A program made the position numbers and the translations under genes. This document shows positions 60,785-64,000 of a stretch of 64,000 bases of DNA, in pieces. How positions within the stretch are numbered: the stretch's first letter is position 1; every line of letters starts with the position of its first letter. The notes beneath the pieces were generated by a model that ran no database searches, was not told the origin of the DNA, and worked only from the letters and a program-made list of their open reading frames with translations. The stretch is from Staphylococcus sp. ACRSN (GTDB lineage: Bacteria > Bacillota > Bacilli > Staphylococcales > Staphylococcaceae), in contig NZ_JAKRNS010000002.1 of the NCBI RefSeq assembly GCF_022346615.1, positions 295,330 through 359,329 of the forward strand, in the 5' to 3' direction.

Positions 60785-62230
60785 ATGACAACTACTACTT
60801 TACCAAAGTCACAAAGAAATATGATTGTTGCGGTTATGATAGTAAGTGCTTTTGTTGCAATACTAAATCAAACTTTATTGAATACTGCATTGCCTCATAT
60901 TATGAAAGGCCTTCATATTACAGAGAACACGTCGCAATGGTTAGTTACAGGATTTATGCTGGTTAATGGTGTTATGATTCCACTAACAGCATTTTTAATG
61001 GACAAAATTAAAACACGTCCACTTTTCTTAATGGCAATGGGTATCTTTTTAATTGGATCCATAGTAGCTGCTTTAGCGCCATCATTTCCTGTATTAATGT
61101 TAGCCCGTGTAATCCAAGCGATTGGTGCAGGAGTGATTATGCCATTAATGCAATTTACATTGTTTATGTTATTCCCAAAAGATGAGCGTGGTTTTGCAAT
61201 GGGTTTAGCAGGACTAGTAATTCAATTTGCTCCTGCCATTGGTCCAACGCTTTCAGGTATAATCGTTGATAGTATGAGTTGGAGAATGCCTTTCGTAATC
61301 GTGGTAGTAGTTGCATTACTAGGTTTTATTTTTGGAGCAATATTTCTAAAAAGTTATAATGAAACAAAAGATACTAAGCTAGATAAACGTTCTGTTGTAT
61401 ATTCAACATTAGGTTTTGGTATGATGCTCTATGCATTTAGTAGTGCAGGTAACCTAGGATTTCATAATCCTATTGTTCTAATATCTCTCGTAATTAGTTT
61501 AGTTATAATTGCTGCATTTATTAGAAGACAGTTAAATATTAGTAACCCGCTACTAAATTTGGTTGTATTTAAAAATAAAGTATTTACTTTGACGACAATA
61601 TCATCAATGATTGTAATGTTATCTATGGTAGGCCCTGCATTATTAATTCCATTATATGTTCAAAATGCTTTAGGTTTATCAGCAATGTTGTCTGGTCTTG
61701 TCATTATGCCAGGCGCAATAATAAATGGAATTATGTCTATTTTTACTGGTAAATTTTATGATAAATATGGCGCAAGACCATTGGTTTTAACAGGTTTTTC
61801 ACTACTAACGCTGTTTACGATAATGTTATGCTTTTTAAAAGCAGATACTTCTTATGCATACTTAATTGTAGTATACGCGTTAAGAATGTTTTCTGTTTCA
61901 CTGTTAATGATGCCGTTAAATACTGCTGGCATTAATTCATTAAGTAATAAAAATATCTCACACGGAACAGCAATTAGTAATTTTGGTCGTGTGACTGCTG
62001 GCTCATTAGGCACTGCTTTAATGGTAACTATTATGTCTATTGGTTCAAAAAACTTTGCACCAAAGCCGAGTGCAAATGAATCACAAGAAATGATTCAAAG
62101 ACAAGCAATTGCTACTGGCGTTGACCTATCTTTCGCAGTTGTTAGTGTATTGGTATTTATCGGATTAATTATTGCTTTCTTCATTAAAGAAAATAAAGAG
62201 GAAAGTAAGGGGAATACCAGAGAAGTATAA
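60785..62230 (+). CDS. lmrS: MFS (DHA2) multidrug efflux transporter LmrS
   Basis: This 481-residue DHA2 transporter has fourteen helices. It begins MTTTTLPKSQRNMIVAVMIV and has QWLVTGFMLVNGVMIPLTAF (motif D1 region), LMARVIQAIGAGVIMPLMQF-like ARVIQAIGAGVIMPLM near 107-122, LAGLVIQFAPAIGPTLSGII (motif C), and DSMSWRMPF. LmrS of S. aureus exports lincomycin, linezolid, phenicols and dyes. AAGGAG lies 9 nt before the ATG. It is probably co-transcribed with sepA. Confidence 0.87.
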   Translation: MTTTTLPKSQRNMIVAVMIVSAFVAILNQTLLNTALPHIMKGLHITENTSQWLVTGFMLVNGVMIPLTAFLMDKIKTRPLFLMAMGIFLIGSIVAALAPSFPVLMLARVIQAIGAGVIMPLMQFTLFMLFPKDERGFAMGLAGLVIQFAPAIGPTLSGIIVDSMSWRMPFVIVVVVALLGFIFGAIFLKSYNETKDTKLDKRSVVYSTLGFGMMLYAFSSAGNLGFHNPIVLISLVISLVIIAAFIRRQLNISNPLLNLVVFKNKVFTLTTISSMIVMLSMVGPALLIPLYVQNALGLSAMLSGLVIMPGAIINGIMSIFTGKFYDKYGARPLVLTGFSLLTLFTIMLCFLKADTSYAYLIVVYALRMFSVSLLMMPLNTAGINSLSNKNISHGTAISNFGRVTAGSLGTALMVTIMSIGSKNFAPKPSANESQEMIQRQAIATGVDLSFAVVSVLVFIGLIIAFFIKENKEESKGNTREV

Positions 62231-62253
62231 ACACGTTATGATATGAACTAATT

Positions 62254-62313
62254 AGGAGTAGTTCGATTTATTTTTTGTTTAATAAAAATAAATTGAGCTA
62301 ACTCCTTTTTTAT
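62254..62313 (+). terminator. Terminator of sepA-lmrS
   Basis: AGGAGT...GTTCGATTTATTTTTT pairs imperfectly with AAAAATAAATTGAGC...ACTCCT, ending at about 62305, followed by a T-run. Confidence 0.75.
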
Positions 62314-62424
62314 TATTAAATTTATATTTATACTTAAGACAACGATTTAAAAGCAAATGTATGTTTAGTTTGTTAGAATTAATATATTAATTATTAAAGT
62401 ATGTAACTTTAAGGGGGACGCATT

Positions 62425-63489
62425 GTGTTAACGATCGAGCAAGTTAAATCAATAGTTGGAGAGATTAAGGATCCTATTATTGGAGTACCATTAAAAGAAT
62501 CTGAAGGTATAGTTGATATTAAGATTAAGGAAGAAATCGAACATGTTAGTGTAAAAATTGCAATTGCGCAGTTAGGTGGACAACCACAATTAGAGTTACA
62601 AATGGCAATTGTTGAAGCACTTAAAGAAAATGGTGCTAATACTGTTGGTATCCGTTTTGAAGAATTGCCTTCTGAAAAGGTTGAAGCTTATAGAGGTGTT
62701 AGTGATGATCAGCCACAAACTATCGAAGGCTTACTTTCTAAAGATAATCCTGTAGAATTTATTGCAATAGCCTCAGGTAAAGGTGGCGTTGGTAAGTCAA
62801 CTGTTGCAGTTAATTTAGCAGTTTCACTAGCGAGGGAAGGTAAGAAGGTTGGATTGGTTGACGCAGATATTTATGGATTTAGTGTACCGGATATGATGGG
62901 CATCGATGAAAAACCAGGTGTTCAAGGAAAAGAAATTATTCCGGTAGAACGTCATGGTGTCAAAGTCATTTCAATGGCATTCTTTGTAGAAGAAAATGCA
63001 CCTGTTATTTGGCGTGGCCCTATGTTAGGTAAAATGTTAACGAATTTCTTTATGGAAGTACAATGGGGTGAGCTCGATTATCTTTTATTAGATTTACCTC
63101 CTGGTACAGGTGATGTTGCATTAGATGTTCATTCAATGTTGCCATCAAGTAAAGAGATAATTGTAACAACACCACATCCAACCGCAGCTTTTGTAGCAGC
63201 AAGAGCAGGTGCAATGGCAAAACATACTGAACATTCTATATTAGGTGTTATTGAAAATATGTCATATTTTGAAAGCAAAGAAACGGGAAATAAAGAATAT
63301 GTATTTGGATCAGGTGGTGGAGAAAAACTAGCAGACGAATTGCAAACTGATTTGTTAGGACAACTTCCATTAGAACAACCATCGTGGAATCCAAAAGATT
63401 TTGCGCCTTCAATATATCAAGTTGATGATCGTTTAGGTGAAATATATCAATCTATAGCAAAACAAATCATTAAAAAAACAGTGAAATAG
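62425..63489 (+). CDS. Mrp/NBP35-type Fe-S cluster carrier ATPase (ApbC family)
   Basis: This 354-residue protein has an N-terminal MIP18/DUF59-like domain (about 1-90) and an ATPase domain with Walker A SGKGGVGKS (117-125) and DLPPGTGD near 228-235. Family members carry Fe-S clusters to apoproteins. The family's usual CPxC cysteine pair after ENMSYF is replaced here: ENMSYFESKETGNKEYVF has none. Translation starts at GTG with GGGGG 7 nt upstream. It is named mrp or apbC in related genomes. Confidence 0.9.
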   Translation: MLTIEQVKSIVGEIKDPIIGVPLKESEGIVDIKIKEEIEHVSVKIAIAQLGGQPQLELQMAIVEALKENGANTVGIRFEELPSEKVEAYRGVSDDQPQTIEGLLSKDNPVEFIAIASGKGGVGKSTVAVNLAVSLAREGKKVGLVDADIYGFSVPDMMGIDEKPGVQGKEIIPVERHGVKVISMAFFVEENAPVIWRGPMLGKMLTNFFMEVQWGELDYLLLDLPPGTGDVALDVHSMLPSSKEIIVTTPHPTAAFVAARAGAMAKHTEHSILGVIENMSYFESKETGNKEYVFGSGGGEKLADELQTDLLGQLPLEQPSWNPKDFAPSIYQVDDRLGEIYQSIAKQIIKKTVK

Positions 63490-63503
63490 AAGTGTTCTGG
63501 TGA

Positions 63504-63539
63504 TGAAGAGAAATTAATTTAATTTCTCTTCATTTTTTT
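63504..63539 (+). terminator. Terminator of the Mrp gene
   Basis: Perfect arms GAAGAGAAATT (63505-63515) and AATTTCTCTTC (63521-63531), then a run of T. Confidence 0.88.
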
Positions 63540-63540
63540 C

Positions 63541-63568
63541 TTGCATTTATTGAAAATGGTGTTAGAAT
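63541..63568 (+). promoter_or_regulatory. Candidate distal promoter upstream of rrn
   Basis: TTGCAT (63541-63546), 16 nt, TAGAAT (63563-63568). A GACCTG-GAGAA-CAGGTG hairpin follows near 63580-63596, so the transcript would begin close to it. Confidence 0.45.
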
Positions 63569-63640
63569 TATATCTTGTGACCTGGAGAACAGGTGCCACA
63601 ATCGCAATAGCGTACAAGTAAAAAGATAATAAATTAGTTA

Positions 63641-63669
63641 TTGACTTTCATTGAAATCATTGATATTAT
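63641..63669 (+). promoter_or_regulatory. rRNA operon promoter P1
   Basis: TTGACT (63641-63646), 17 nt, TATTAT (63664-63669), about 317 nt before the 16S gene, with AT-rich sequence upstream that could act as an UP element. Confidence 0.75.
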
Positions 63670-63810
63670 ATAAAAGTCGCAAAAAACGACAAAAACATTA
63701 TTTAATATCTTTTCAAAAAAAGTGTAAAAAATATACTTGTTAACTTTTAAATAATAGTTTAGTATTATTAAAGTAATGTTAATTGATTGTTACAAAATAT
63801 TAATCTTTTG

Positions 63811-63840
63811 TTGACAAGACATTAACGGTTGTGTTAAAGT
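63811..63840 (+). promoter_or_regulatory. rRNA operon promoter P2
   Basis: TTGACA (63811-63816), 18 nt, TAAAGT (63835-63840), with an AT-rich upstream flank. It lies about 145 nt before the 16S gene. Confidence 0.7.
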
Positions 63841-63860
63841 AATAAAGCAACTATTTAAAT

Positions 63861-63985
63861 GAACATTGAAAACTGAATTGCAATATGTCAACGTTAATTC
63901 CGAACACAACGATAATTCGTTGGTTCAAAAACGTGTTAATGATAACACAAATTAGTATTTTATGAGCTAATCAAACATCATAATT
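63861..63985 (+). promoter_or_regulatory. Pre-16S leader with boxA-like element
   Basis: GAACATTGAAAACTGAAT (63861-63878) resembles the Bacillales boxA (TGTTCTTTGAAAAC), used by the NusB/S10 antitermination complex. Downstream dyads around 63900-63945 (AACGATAATTCGTTG and GTGTTAATGATAACAC) are likely processing stems. Confidence 0.6.
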
Positions 63986-64000
63986 TTTTATGGAGAGTTT
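63986..64000 (+). rRNA. 16S rRNA, 5' end (truncated by the window)
   Basis: The final bases TTTTATGGAGAGTTT match the start of staphylococcal 16S rRNA, whose next bases are normally GATCCTGGCTCAG. Only about 15 nt are present; the exact mature 5' end is approximate. Confidence 0.85.

Overview
The window is a low-GC Firmicute chromosome segment that I assign to Staphylococcus. The evidence is FemX, the Asp23/AmaP operon, the staphyloferrin A (sfa) and HtsABC locus, SepA with SdrM and LmrS, and a ribosomal protein order without map between adk and infA. From memory, not alignment, several proteins (FemX, TruA, HtsA, SdrM) differ clearly from S. aureus, so a related non-aureus species is more likely. 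Both edges are cut: the left inside a VOC-like gene, the right about 15 nt into a 16S rRNA gene. I see no insertion sequence, prophage, integrase or CRISPR array.

Layout. 1-2.2 kb: VOC-like fragment, small membrane protein, femX. 2.3-6.5 kb: an RND-type exporter, a 490-nt gap with hairpins and a likely terminated small RNA, and two small genes. 6.7-15 kb: AEC transporter, glcU-gdh operon, GNAT acetyltransferase, topB, pbuG, small membrane protein. 15.1-29.5 kb: the S10-spc-alpha ribosomal supercluster from rpsJ to rplQ, with secY, adk, infA, rpmJ and rpoA, behind one strong promoter and a structured leader. 29.7-34.1 kb: ecfA1-ecfA2-ecfT-truA, then rplM-rpsI with its own promoter and L13-type leader. 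34.2-38.3 kb: a DUF915 alpha/beta hydrolase and three oxidoreductases.

38.4-41.5 kb: the BCCT osmoprotectant transporter gene opuD2 and the amaP-DUF2273-asp23 envelope stress operon behind a sigma-B-like promoter. 41.7-50.9 kb: staphyloferrin A biosynthesis (sfaD divergent from sfaABC) and uptake (htsABC), each controlled by an obvious Fur box overlapping a promoter; no ATPase for HtsBC is encoded here. 51-58.4 kb: YjiH-like membrane protein, IsdG-like heme oxygenase, carbon-nitrogen hydrolase with an overlapping amino acid permease, SunI/YnzG-like protein, YdjM-like protein, uridylyltransferase, hemolysin III. 58.7-62.2 kb: drug efflux cluster sdrM-sepA-lmrS. 62.4-64 kb: an Mrp/ApbC ATPase and a multi-promoter region running into 16S rRNA.

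Most of the window is conserved housekeeping sequence. The least explained items are non-coding: the candidate small RNA near 5.8-5.94 kb, the hairpin between rplB and rpsS, the palindrome cluster after rplQ, the GU-containing dyad before sdrM, and an extra promoter plus hairpin upstream of the rrn promoters. I did not find a convincing new multi-gene system.
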